This document shows positions 1-6,701 of a stretch of 22,464 nt of DNA, one piece after another; the first letter of the stretch is position 1, and each line of letters begins with the position of its first letter. The DNA lies in contig JAUWTX010000009.1 of the NCBI GenBank assembly GCA_030614505.1, positions 1-22,464 of the forward strand, in the 5' to 3' direction. The notes under the pieces were generated by a model, which did no database searches, was not told the DNA's origin, and saw only the letters and a program-made list of their open reading frames with translations. The DNA comes from Desulfuromonadales bacterium. Lineage in GTDB: Bacteria; Desulfobacterota; Desulfuromonadia; Desulfuromonadales; BM103. A program made the position numbers and the translations under genes.

Positions 1-1053
1 GAGATGGGGCACCCAGAAGGTCAGCCATGGTGGCGCAGTTGCATCCTTGGTTAGAGTCGCGGCCGTTGAGAGCATGAAAAAATAACCGAAGAAAATGATC
101 AGGCCCATGACAAAACCACCGCTGCGACCGGAACGGTGTGATTGCATACTGAAGGGTAATCCGAACAGAACAAAAAGTAGCGGTGCCAGTGGTGATGTCA
201 GTCTCAAATGGAGCTCGGCCTGCAGTTTTCGGACCTTTGACGGATCCTTTTCCTTTGAGATCTTGCTCCAGAGCTTACCGGTAGGCTGTTCCTTTGGTTT
301 TATGCGTTTTCGCTCTGTTGAACGACTTATTGCTGAAATTTCCGGTTGAATATCATAATTGCGAAAGTGGATCAGCTGGTAATTATCGGCAGATTCGGTT
401 TGCTGACGATGGATGACGCCATCATGCAGTTGTATCGTCACGGTTCTCGTTTCTTCGCTTGTGAGGATATTGCCGCTATTGGCAAACACCCAAGAAGTTG
501 ATTCCGGCTTCTTCTCAACGATAAAGAGCCCTTGCATTTGATCTGCGCGGTCGTCTATTTCATTTGCGTAGAGCACCAGATTATTGAACTGGTTCATAAA
601 TACTCGCGGTTGCAAACCGATGGTTGCTTTCTGCCGCACAATTTCAAAGCTCTTGGCTTCAAAAGCACTGTAGCTCCAGGGCTTGACCCAGATGTTGGTT
701 GCGCCAGTCAGTAAAGCGAAAATGAATGCCAGGGCAAAGACCGGGATAGAGATCTTTGCCAGGCCGATACCGGCTGATTTGAGAGCCACAATTTCGCTGT
801 CGGCAGACATGCGGCCCAAGCCAATCATGATGCCCATGAGAAAAGCCAGTGGTAGCGATATGGAAAAGGAAGTTGGCAGCAGGGTGGCAAGAAGGACCAG
901 GATGTCCGCTGGCGAAACCCCTTTATTAATGATCAGATCGACCAGTTTAACGGCCTGTCCCAAAACCATGACCATGGTGAAAATCACGATGCAGAGCAGG
1001 GTGGGCGAGAGGATTTCTCTAATAATATAGCGATGAATTTGAGTGCCGAACAT
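1..1053 (-). CDS. lptF: LptF/LptG-family lipopolysaccharide export permease (5' part, cut by window edge)
   Basis: The reading frame starts at the ATG whose first base is 1053 and stays open for 351 codons to base 1, so the C-terminus lies outside the window. The family (YjgP/YjgQ) forms the inner-membrane permease that, with LptB and LptC, extracts lipopolysaccharide and passes it to the periplasmic bridge. The translation begins MFGTQIHRYIIREILSP, followed by a hydrophobic helix (about residues 13-35), a second one (about 50-75), and the conserved stretch around GLGRMSADSEIVALKSAG, where the family loop lies. A third helix is near 95-120, then a soluble periplasmic domain to about residue 280. 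Hydrophobic helices resume after about residue 295. Whether it is LptF or LptG cannot be settled by eye; a single copy at an rpsB-divergent locus is why I prefer LptF. No Shine-Dalgarno sequence precedes the start. Only the last few tens of residues should be missing. Confidence 0.85.
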   Translation of the reverse strand, partial: MFGTQIHRYIIREILSPTLLCIVIFTMVMVLGQAVKLVDLIINKGVSPADILVLLATLLPTSFSISLPLAFLMGIMIGLGRMSADSEIVALKSAGIGLAKISIPVFALAFIFALLTGATNIWVKPWSYSAFEAKSFEIVRQKATIGLQPRVFMNQFNNLVLYANEIDDRADQMQGLFIVEKKPESTSWVFANSGNILTSEETRTVTIQLHDGVIHRQQTESADNYQLIHFRNYDIQPEISAISRSTERKRIKPKEQPTGKLWSKISKEKDPSKVRKLQAELHLRLTSPLAPLLFVLFGLPFSMQSHRSGRSGGFVMGLIIFFGYFFMLSTAATLTKDATAPPWLTFWVPHL

Positions 1054-1061
1054 AATCAAAC

Positions 1062-1091
1062 ATACTAGTACAGTCGCAAAGGGGTTGTAAA
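1062..1091 (-). promoter_or_regulatory. Candidate sigma-70 promoter for the lptF-like gene
   Basis: Reading the minus strand, TTTACA (1091-1086) is followed after 18 bases by TAGTAT (1067-1062). The expected transcription start would fall about 7 bases further on, at or within a base or two of the A of the ATG at 1053. The gene also lacks a ribosome binding site, so a leaderless or nearly leaderless message is possible. This is motif matching only. Confidence 0.35.
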
Positions 1092-1137
1092 CGACCTTTA
1101 GTATTGCCTTTGTGTCGACTGCGTGTTGAAAAAGCCC

Positions 1138-1166
1138 TTGCGTTCTACATTCTCACATGCTATACG
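1138..1166 (+). promoter_or_regulatory. Candidate sigma-70 promoter for the rpsB operon
   Basis: TTGCGT (1138-1143) and TATACG (1161-1166) are separated by 17 bases. A start near 1173 would give an rpsB leader of about 110 bases. The element sits in the divergent spacer between the lptF-like gene and rpsB, and no competing box pair on this strand looks better. Motif match only. Confidence 0.45.
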
Positions 1167-1195
1167 GATGTGCTGTTCATCTCACACGTCTTTTG

Positions 1196-1226
1196 ACCCG
1201 GACCGGGTGCCTGACATGGTGTCAGG
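1196..1226 (+). promoter_or_regulatory. Two adjacent inverted repeats in the rpsB leader
   Basis: ACCC/GGGT arms (1196-1199 and 1205-1208) flank a 5-base loop. Directly after comes a perfect 7-bp hairpin, CCTGACA (1210-1216), loop TGG, TGTCAGG (1220-1226). GACC at 1201-1204 could alternatively pair with GGTC at 1225-1228, so two mutually exclusive folds are possible. rpsB messages in other proteobacteria are autoregulated by S2 through the leader, so an S2-binding element is a reasonable but unproven reading. An operator for a DNA-binding protein is the alternative. Confidence 0.4.
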
Positions 1227-1283
1227 TCGGTTGCAGGGAATGATGGAGACGGCGGAAAAACCTAACGAAAAAGGAGTTCGTAC

Positions 1284-2441
1284 ATGTCTCAGATTACCAT
1301 GAAACAATTGTTGGAGGCTGGTGTTCATTTCGGTCACCAGACCCGTCGCTGGAACCCTAAGATGAAGCCTTATATTTTCGGGGCTCGCAACGGTATTTAT
1401 ATTGTTGACCTGCAGAAAACGGTTCGTTATTTCAGGACGGCATACAGCTTCATTCAGGATATCACCAAGAAGGGCGAAAAGGTTCTTTTTGTCGGAACAA
1501 AGAAGCAGGCTCAAGACTCAAATATGGAAGAAGCTATACGGGCTGACCAGTACTATGTCAACAATCGATGGCTGGGTGGTATACTCACTAACTTCTCCAC
1601 CATCAAGCGGAGTATCGATCGCCTCAAAAAGATCGAAGCCATGGCTGAAGATGGTACTTACGACTTGCTGATCAAGAAGGAAGTGCTGCAACTGGATCGT
1701 GAAAAAGCCAAGCTGGAAAAGAACCTCGGTGGCATCAAAAACATGACCCGTCTGCCGGCAGCCGTCTTTGTTGTTGATACAAACAAAGAAGAAATTGCTG
1801 TCAAGGAAGCCATCAAACTTGGGATTCCAGTCGTGGCTGTGGTTGATACCAACTGTGATCCAGACGGAATTGACTACATCATCCCCGGCAATGACGATGC
1901 AATCCGTGCTCTTCGTCTCTTTGCATCGAAAATGGCAGACGCCTGTCTCGAAGGCACTGCCGCCCGTGAGGAAGAACTGCGTAACGATGCTGAAGGTGCC
2001 GATCAGGATGAGCAGGTTATTGAAGAAAGCCCGGAAACGGTTGTCGTCGAGACGATTGTAAAGACACCCGCAGCGAAGAAACCCGTCGCAGAAGAGAAGC
2101 CTGCCGCAGAAGAGAAGCCTGCCGCTGAAGAGAAGCCTGCCGCTGTAGAGAAGAAGCCTGCTGCAGAGAAGAAACCTGCTGTAGAGAAGAAGCCTGCTGC
2201 AGAGAAGAAACCTGCTGTAGAGAAGAAGCCTGCTGCAGAGAAGAAGCCTGCTGCAGAGAAGAAACCTGCTGTAGAGAAGAAGCCTGCTGCAGCGAAGAAG
2301 CCTGCTGCAGAGAAGAAGCCTGCTGCAGAGAAGAAGCCTGCTGCAGAGAAGAAACCTGCTGCAGAGAAGAAACCTGCTGCAGAGAAGAAGCCTGCCGCAG
2401 AGAAGAAACCTGCTGAGCCGGAGACGCCGGCAGAAGCATAA
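1284..2441 (+). CDS. rpsB: 30S ribosomal protein S2 with a long hexapeptide-repeat C-terminal tail
   Basis: S2 is a structural protein of the 30S subunit, near the mRNA exit side where S1 docks. The first 230 or so residues are a standard S2: the start MSQITMKQLLEAGVHFGHQT, then RRWNPKMKPYIFGARNGIYI, NNRWLGGILTNF, and the segment around residues 155-200 with PAAVFVVDTNKEEIAV and GIPVVAVVDTNCDPD. After about residue 232 the protein becomes acidic, and from 262 to 375 it is a run of six-residue units of the PAAEKK type. At 385 residues it is well over 100 longer than the usual S2 of about 240-260. The ATG at 1284 follows an AAAGGAG ribosome binding site. It heads the operon with tsf, pyrH and frr, the classic bacterial order. 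A hairpin with a T-run follows the stop and probably lowers read-through into tsf. Confidence 0.97.
   Translation: MSQITMKQLLEAGVHFGHQTRRWNPKMKPYIFGARNGIYIVDLQKTVRYFRTAYSFIQDITKKGEKVLFVGTKKQAQDSNMEEAIRADQYYVNNRWLGGILTNFSTIKRSIDRLKKIEAMAEDGTYDLLIKKEVLQLDREKAKLEKNLGGIKNMTRLPAAVFVVDTNKEEIAVKEAIKLGIPVVAVVDTNCDPDGIDYIIPGNDDAIRALRLFASKMADACLEGTAAREEELRNDAEGADQDEQVIEESPETVVVETIVKTPAAKKPVAEEKPAAEEKPAAEEKPAAVEKKPAAEKKPAVEKKPAAEKKPAVEKKPAAEKKPAAEKKPAVEKKPAAAKKPAAEKKPAAEKKPAAEKKPAAEKKPAAEKKPAAEKKPAEPETPAEA
2067..2408 (+). repeat. 18-bp tandem repeats encoding the S2 tail
   Basis: Codons 262-375 of rpsB encode about 18 consecutive units. They begin with PAAKK and PVAEEK, then PAAEEK twice, one seven-residue unit (PAAVEKK, 285-291), and 14 six-residue units (292-375) that are PAAEKK, PAVEKK or once PAAAKK. 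The DNA unit is 18 bp, close to CCTGCTGCAGAGAAGAAG, with A/G or C/T synonymous changes at a few third positions and many adjacent copies identical. Because the period is a multiple of three, gain or loss of units keeps the frame. Unit variants suggest recent slippage or unequal exchange. Confidence 0.95.
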
Positions 2442-2465
2442 CCTGTCGATATTAATAACAAGATA

Positions 2466-2494
2466 AAGGCGGTCTGCATTGCAGCCGCCTTTTT
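2466..2494 (+). terminator. Hairpin with T-run between rpsB and tsf (attenuator-like)
   Basis: AAGGCGG (2466-2472) pairs with CCGCCTT (2485-2491), extended inward by CTG/CAG around a CATTG loop, and is followed by five Ts (2490-2494). It lies 25 bases past the rpsB stop, inside an operon whose downstream genes are essential, so partial termination that sets the S2 to EF-Ts ratio is more likely than full stop. Confidence 0.75.
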
Positions 2495-2541
2495 ATCAGG
2501 CAATTACACAAATACTGAATAGATTTAGAGGAGGTTTTACC

Positions 2542-3456
2542 GTGGCAACAATTACAGCAAAGATGGTCGGTGACCTGCGCGCCAAAACCGGTGCCGGGAT
2601 GATGGATTGCAAAAAAGCCTTGACTGAGGCTGATGGTGATATAGAGCAGGCTATCGATCTGCTGCGCAAGAAAGGTCTTTCTGCTGCTGCCAAAAAATCT
2701 GGTCGGGTGGCTGCAGAAGGGATGATTGCTTCAGCTGGCAGTGGCAACAAGGGTGCCCTGGTGGAAGTCAACTCAGAGACTGACTTTGTCGCTAAAAATG
2801 ATGCATTCCAAGCATTTGCTAATGGTGTGGCCGACGTGGTCCTGAGTCAGGCGCCTGCAGGTGTTGAAGCACTGAAAAATCTCGATTTCCCGGGAACTGA
2901 TCGTAATGTTGGTGAAGAGCTGAACTATCAGATTTCGACGATTGGCGAGAATATGAATGTGCGTCGTTTTGTCTGCCTTGAGAGCAATGCCGGCGTTACG
3001 GCTTCTTATATACACGGTGCCGGAAAGATCGGTGTCCTGGTTCAGTTAGACTCCGACAAGGCCGATGATCCCAGGATTGCCGAAGCCGCGCGGATGCTGG
3101 CCATGCATGTGGCTGCAGCCAATCCTCAATATCTGAGCCGCAACGACGTTCCTGTTGATGTCGTTGAGCGTGAAAAGAACATCATGCGTGCCAAGGCCAT
3201 TGAGAGCGGTAAGCCTGAAAATATCGTCGAAAAGATTATAGAAGGTCAGATCAACAAATTCTTCGGTGAATCCTGTCTCCTTGAGCAGGTCTACGTGATT
3301 GATACTGACCAGAAGGTTAGTAAAGTGGTAGAGTCCTTGGCTAAGGATGTCGGTGGTCAGGTTACTCTTGCTGCATATGCTCGCTTCCAGCTTGGTGAGG
3401 GAATTGAGAAGAAGGAAGATGACTTTGCGGCTGAGGTCGCTTCGATGACCAAGTAA
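2542..3456 (+). CDS. tsf: Translation elongation factor Ts
   Basis: EF-Ts is the guanine-nucleotide exchange factor that recycles EF-Tu from GDP to GTP in the cytoplasm. The translation starts MATITAKMVGDLRAKTGAGM and continues MDCKKALTEADGD, the N-terminal UBA-like region. It includes the hallmark TDFVAKN at about residues 80-86 that contacts EF-Tu, and a core with repeated subdomains to the C-terminus. It is 304 residues, slightly longer than the E. coli protein. I chose the GTG at 2542 because it follows the strong ribosome binding site AGAGGAGG (2527-2534) and gives the family N-terminus; the longer open frame upstream runs through the terminator hairpin. pyrH follows after 30 bases with no terminator. 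Confidence 0.97.
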   Translation: MATITAKMVGDLRAKTGAGMMDCKKALTEADGDIEQAIDLLRKKGLSAAAKKSGRVAAEGMIASAGSGNKGALVEVNSETDFVAKNDAFQAFANGVADVVLSQAPAGVEALKNLDFPGTDRNVGEELNYQISTIGENMNVRRFVCLESNAGVTASYIHGAGKIGVLVQLDSDKADDPRIAEAARMLAMHVAAANPQYLSRNDVPVDVVEREKNIMRAKAIESGKPENIVEKIIEGQINKFFGESCLLEQVYVIDTDQKVSKVVESLAKDVGGQVTLAAYARFQLGEGIEKKEDDFAAEVASMTK

Positions 3457-3486
3457 ACAAATACATTCTCACGTACCGGAGAGACC

Positions 3487-4209
3487 ATGGCACAAGAACC
3501 CTGTTACAAGCGCATATTGCTCAAGCTCAGTGGCGAAGCTTTGGCTGGCCAGCAAGGCTATGGTATCGATCCGGATATAATCAGGGGGATCGCCGTGGAA
3601 ATCCGCGAGGTTGTTGACCTCGGCCTGGAACTTGCCATTGTCATAGGTGGTGGCAATATTTTTCGTGGTGTTGCGGCGTCATCCATGGGTATGGATCGGG
3701 CCAGTGCGGATTACATGGGAATGCTGGCAACGGTTATGAACAGCCTGGCTCTGCAGGATGCTCTGGAGAAAGCCGGCGTGACTACCAGGGTTCAGTCGGC
3801 TATTGAGATGCAGGAAATTGCCGAGCCATACATCCGCCGCAGAGCGGTCCGCCACCTTGAAAAAGGGCGTGTGGTCATCTTTGGCGCAGGGACAGGTAAC
3901 CCGTTTTTTACTACGGATACCGCCGCCAGTTTGCGTGCCATTGAAATAGGCGCCGAGATTATTCTCAAAGCGACCAAGGTTGATGGTGTTTATAACGCCG
4001 ACCCCAACAAAGATAAAGATGCGGTCAAGTATGACCAGTTGACTTACCTGGATGTGCTGAAACAGGGTCTGAAGGTTATGGACTCTACTGCCACCTCTCT
4101 GTGCATGGATAATGACCTGCCGATTCTCGTGTTTGATCTGACCTGCACCGGCAACATCATGAGGGTTGTATGTGGCGAGCAGATCGGAACCATTGTCAAA
4201 GGAGAATGA
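3487..4209 (+). CDS. pyrH: UMP kinase
   Basis: PyrH phosphorylates UMP to UDP with ATP, the committed step toward UTP and CTP, as a cytoplasmic hexamer of the amino-acid-kinase fold. Visible family motifs are LLKLSGEAL (residues 11-19, phosphate binding), the glycine-rich IGGGNIFRG (53-61), GTGNPFFTTDTAA (about 135-147) and KATKVDGVYNADP (about 159-171). The 240-residue length is normal. The ATG at 3487 is preceded by GGAGAG. The gene sits 30 bases after tsf and its last codons contain the ribosome binding site of frr, so the two are probably translationally linked. Confidence 0.97.
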   Translation: MAQEPCYKRILLKLSGEALAGQQGYGIDPDIIRGIAVEIREVVDLGLELAIVIGGGNIFRGVAASSMGMDRASADYMGMLATVMNSLALQDALEKAGVTTRVQSAIEMQEIAEPYIRRRAVRHLEKGRVVIFGAGTGNPFFTTDTAASLRAIEIGAEIILKATKVDGVYNADPNKDKDAVKYDQLTYLDVLKQGLKVMDSTATSLCMDNDLPILVFDLTCTGNIMRVVCGEQIGTIVKGE

Positions 4210-4213
4210 TGCC

Positions 4214-4771
4214 ATGATTGCTGATGTCAAAGTCAAAGCCAGTGCCGGGATGACCAAAGCTCTGGAGTCGTTCAAGTACGATCTGGGAAAAGTTCGGACC
4301 GGGCGAGCCTCTCTTATTTTACTCGAGGATATCCGGGTTGATTATTATGGAACGCCTACACCGATCAATCAGGTCGCCGCGCTGGCTGTGCCTGAACCAC
4401 GATTGATCACGATTCAGCCGTGGGAAAAAACCCTTATTGGTGAAATCGAAAGAGCTATTTTAAAGGCAGATCTTGGCTTGAATCCAACCTCTGACGGTCA
4501 ACTTATTCGGCTGGTGTTCCCGCCATTGACCGAGGAACGTCGTAAGGAGATGGTCAAGCAGGTCAAGCGTATGGGGGAAGACGCCAAAATTGTTGTTCGT
4601 AACGTACGCCGAGAAGCCAACGATGCACTGAAGAAACTGGAGAAGGGCAAGGAAATTTCCGAAGATGATCTCAAGCGTGGTGAAAAGGAAATCCAGGACA
4701 TGACCGATGATTACGTCGCGCGTGTTGACCAAGTGATTGTGGAGAAGGAAAAAGACCTGATGGAGGTCTGA
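4214..4771 (+). CDS. frr: Ribosome recycling factor
   Basis: RRF works with EF-G to split the post-termination ribosome. The protein is 185 residues, exactly the family size, beginning MIADVKVKASAGMTKALESF. It contains the conserved KVRTGRASLILLEDIRVDYY (about 27-46), YGTPTPINQVA, the hinge region with RLVFPPLTEERRKEM, and the long C-terminal helix ending DLMEV. The ATG at 4214 lies 4 bases after the pyrH stop and is served by AAAGGAG at 4198-4204, inside the end of pyrH. Earlier in-frame codons would overlap pyrH and lack a better binding site. Fourth gene of the rpsB operon. Confidence 0.97.
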   Translation: MIADVKVKASAGMTKALESFKYDLGKVRTGRASLILLEDIRVDYYGTPTPINQVAALAVPEPRLITIQPWEKTLIGEIERAILKADLGLNPTSDGQLIRLVFPPLTEERRKEMVKQVKRMGEDAKIVVRNVRREANDALKKLEKGKEISEDDLKRGEKEIQDMTDDYVARVDQVIVEKEKDLMEV

Positions 4772-4803
4772 TCTCCGCAGTTTCTTAGGAGGTGCTCTGT
4801 TTT

Positions 4804-4962
4804 ATGAAGATAACTGAAGAGTGTATGACCTGCGGCACCTGTGTTGAGTCCTGCCTGGTTGGTGCCATAGTTGAATCAGGTGAGATTTATGTGATCTCCG
4901 AAGATTGTACCGACTGTCGGGTCTGTGTGGATACCTGCCCGGTCGATGCAATCGTTGATTGA
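4804..4962 (+). CDS. Small 2[4Fe-4S] ferredoxin, 52 residues
   Basis: A short gene giving a bacterial-type ferredoxin with two complete cluster motifs. The first is C7-x2-C10-x2-C13-x3-C17, and the second is C35-x2-C38-x2-C41-x3-C45-P46. The protein starts MKITEECMTCGTCVESC and ends CPVDAIVD. It should carry electrons at low potential in the cytoplasm. AGGAGGTG (4788-4795) stands about 8 bases before the ATG. It follows frr by 32 bases and is closed by a terminator 7 bases past its stop, so it is the last gene of the rpsB operon. The electron partner is not shown by the sequence; iron-sulfur enzymes of the isoprenoid pathway (IspG, IspH) are one guess because dxr and uppS follow. Confidence 0.92.
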   Translation: MKITEECMTCGTCVESCLVGAIVESGEIYVISEDCTDCRVCVDTCPVDAIVD

Positions 4963-4968
4963 AACCAG

Positions 4969-4991
4969 AGGGCGCCTTTTGGGCGCCTTTT
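4969..4991 (+). terminator. Intrinsic terminator ending the rpsB operon
   Basis: GGCGCC (4971-4976) pairs with GGCGCC (4982-4987) across a TTTTG loop, with A-T and G-T extensions at the base, and is followed by TTTT (4988-4991). It is the only strong hairpin between the ferredoxin gene and uppS. The rest of the 145-base gap (4992-5107) holds no convincing promoter. Confidence 0.8.
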
Positions 4992-5107
4992 CTGTTAAAG
5001 GACAACGCAACACCTGGGCAACGCAATACATAGGGTTGCCCGATTTGTTATGTCTATGATATTTTGACAAGCTATCACTTCTCCTCCCTGGGGGGCGCCT
5101 TAAGTTT

Positions 5108-5854
5108 ATGCAGATTCCAACACATCTCGCAATTATCATGGACGGTAACGGCCGCTGGGCCGAACAGCGCCGTCTGCCGCGTATCCTCGGCCATCGTAAA
5201 GGTGTGGAAACGGTCCAGACCATTGTGGACGAATGTCTGGAATTGGGAGTCCGTTACCTGACTCTCTATGCGTTCAGTTCGGAGAACTGGGGTCGCCCCC
5301 AGGAAGAGGTTGAGGCGTTGATGGGATTGCTGGGGACCTTTCTTAAAAAGGAACTGAGTCAATTACAGAAGCGTGGTATTCGTCTTATGGCCATTGGCGA
5401 ACTGGATCGTCTGCCGAAATCGATCAGCAAAATCCTTAATGACATCACAAAAAAAACAGCCGACAACGACCGAATGGTGCTGAATCTGGCACTCTCTTAT
5501 GGCTCACGTAACGAATTGACTCGAGCCATGCAGAGGCTCGGTCGGGAGATTGCCGCGGGCAAATTGCAGGCCGATGATCTTACTGAGATGGACATTGAAG
5601 CCGTACTCGATACACACTCTATTCCTGGCCCGGACCTCTTGATCCGAACCGGTGGTGAAATGCGCATCAGCAATTTTATGCTCTGGCAGATGGCTTATAC
5701 GGAGCTCTACTTTACGGAAACGCCCTGGCCGGATTTCTCTCGCAACAAGTTGTTGCAGGCGATAGAAGTGTACAGCCACCGCCAACGACGCTTCGGTCTC
5801 ACCGGTGCACAACTTAGAGATGTTGGTGCCGACGACGGGGAGGAGCGTCATTAA
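5108..5854 (+). CDS. uppS: Undecaprenyl diphosphate synthase (cis-prenyltransferase)
   Basis: UppS condenses isopentenyl diphosphate units in cis onto farnesyl diphosphate to make the C55 carrier lipid for peptidoglycan and O-antigen. Motifs seen: HLAIIMDGNGRWA with catalytic D12 and the diphosphate-binding GNGRW (13-17), GHRKG (about 29-33), YAFSSENWGRP (about 55-65), LALSYGSRNEL (about 129-139), and the C-terminal RTGGEMRISNFMLWQ with the family arginines, followed by TELYF. Length 248 is typical. The ATG at 5108 has only a weak G-rich ribosome binding site (GGGGGGCG, 5090-5097). The gene opens the uppS-cdsA-dxr-rseP-tsaB operon, and its last codons carry the binding site for cdsA. Confidence 0.96.
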   Translation: MQIPTHLAIIMDGNGRWAEQRRLPRILGHRKGVETVQTIVDECLELGVRYLTLYAFSSENWGRPQEEVEALMGLLGTFLKKELSQLQKRGIRLMAIGELDRLPKSISKILNDITKKTADNDRMVLNLALSYGSRNELTRAMQRLGREIAAGKLQADDLTEMDIEAVLDTHSIPGPDLLIRTGGEMRISNFMLWQMAYTELYFTETPWPDFSRNKLLQAIEVYSHRQRRFGLTGAQLRDVGADDGEERH

Positions 5855-6650
5855 ACAACGAATCATTACAGCGCTGATTGCTCTTCCGTTACTGGTCCTC
5901 TTCGTGCTTTATGCTGGCAAAGGTTTGTTTGCCGGCCTGCTGTTTATTGTCAGTGCTTTGGCTCTGCATGAATTCTACCGGATGGCTCTTCCAGCTGGTC
6001 GTCGTCTGGAAAGTTCTCTTTCGGTCGCTACCGGAGTACTCTTTTGTGTTGGTTTGGTATATTCCTCCAGCTCTTCTTTAATGCTGCTTAGTATCGTTCT
6101 GCCGTGCCTCTTCCTTACCCTGGTTTACCTCTTTCGTTTTCAGGATATGCAGACCGTAAGCCGTGACCTGGCGGTCAGTCTGCTTGGGTTGTTATACATC
6201 CCGCTGTTGTTGTCTCATGCTGTTCTTCTTCGTACTTTGCCCAACGGTATCAACTGGATATTTCTTGTCTTGTTTGTGGTCATGGCAAGTGACAGCATGG
6301 CTTATTTCGTTGGTAGAACCTGGGGGAGACACCGTCTCTACGAAGCCGTCAGCCCGAAGAAGAGCATTGAGGGTTCCCTCGGTGGTCTTGCTGGTGGCGT
6401 GCTTGGAGCAATGGTCTGCAAGCTCCTGCTCTTCGCGGAGTTGAGCAGTGTGGATATCCTCCTCCTCGGCATCGGTGTCGGCGCTTTCAGCCAACTCGGT
6501 GACCTTGTTGAATCACTGCTGAAACGAAGCTTCGGTGTAAAAGACTCTGGCACACTTATTCCTGGGCATGGTGGTGTTCTTGATCGTCTCGATAGCCTAT
6601 TGTTTGCTTTCCCGGTGACTTATTACTATGCATTATGGGCGTTTGTATGA
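5850..6650 (+). CDS. cdsA: Phosphatidate cytidylyltransferase (CDP-diacylglycerol synthase)
   Basis: CdsA makes CDP-diacylglycerol from CTP and phosphatidate in the inner membrane; the product feeds PssA and Psd further along this window. The protein has about seven or eight hydrophobic helices and ends with the family signature at about residues 222-249: KRSFGVKDSGTLIPGHGG followed by VLDRLDS. I place the start at the ATT at 5850, giving (M)KQRIITALIALPLL, because the near-perfect GGGGAGGAG (5837-5845) lies 4 bases upstream and the start overlaps the uppS stop as ATTAA. In-frame ATG (5820), TTG (5823), GTG (5826) and GTG (5805) exist, but none has a good ribosome binding site, and they would add a 10-15 residue non-family leader. 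The stop overlaps an ATG (ATGA) that begins the mini-ORF chain before dxr. Confidence 0.9.
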   Translation: MKQRIITALIALPLLVLFVLYAGKGLFAGLLFIVSALALHEFYRMALPAGRRLESSLSVATGVLFCVGLVYSSSSSLMLLSIVLPCLFLTLVYLFRFQDMQTVSRDLAVSLLGLLYIPLLLSHAVLLRTLPNGINWIFLVLFVVMASDSMAYFVGRTWGRHRLYEAVSPKKSIEGSLGGLAGGVLGAMVCKLLLFAELSSVDILLLGIGVGAFSQLGDLVESLLKRSFGVKDSGTLIPGHGGVLDRLDSLLFAFPVTYYYALWAFV

Positions 6651-6701
6651 AATGGATATTTGTATGAAACGGGTATTAGCATGAAACGGGTATTAGCATG
6701 A
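6647..6701 (+). other. Chain of three overlapping six-codon mini-ORFs leading into dxr
   Basis: Each ATG of the 17-bp repeat opens a six-codon frame that ends in a TGA overlapping the next ATG as ATGA. They are MKWIFV (6647-6667), MKRVLA (6664-6684) and MKRVLA (6681-6701). The last TGA overlaps the dxr ATG at 6698, and the cdsA TGA (6648-6650) overlaps the first ATG. No Shine-Dalgarno sequence precedes any of them. Ribosomes ending cdsA could therefore reach dxr by successive termination and re-initiation. That this happens is inference; the overlaps themselves are directly visible. Confidence 0.85.

Noticed and set aside
532..1030. Plus-strand ORFs of 60 and 115 residues in the first kilobase
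   Set aside because: They are antisense to the LptF/LptG-family gene, whose frame is continuous and recognisable for 351 codons.
2067..2408. Tandem repeats as a CRISPR array
   Set aside because: The units are contiguous with no spacers and keep the S2 reading frame.
2003..2503. Minus-strand ORFs opposite the S2 repeat (166 and 140 residues, repeats of AAGFFS or QQVSSL type)
   Set aside because: They are the reverse reading of the 18-bp tandem repeat; low complexity, no start signals, and spanning the rpsB terminator.
3679..4275. 198-residue minus-strand ORF opposite pyrH and frr
   Set aside because: Spans the end of pyrH and start of frr in antisense; no known domain.
5064..5069. Perfect TTGACA before uppS as a promoter
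   Set aside because: No acceptable -10 box lies 16-19 bases downstream; the region there is G/C-rich (5085-5095). A TATGAT at 5055 likewise lacks a -35 box at the right distance.
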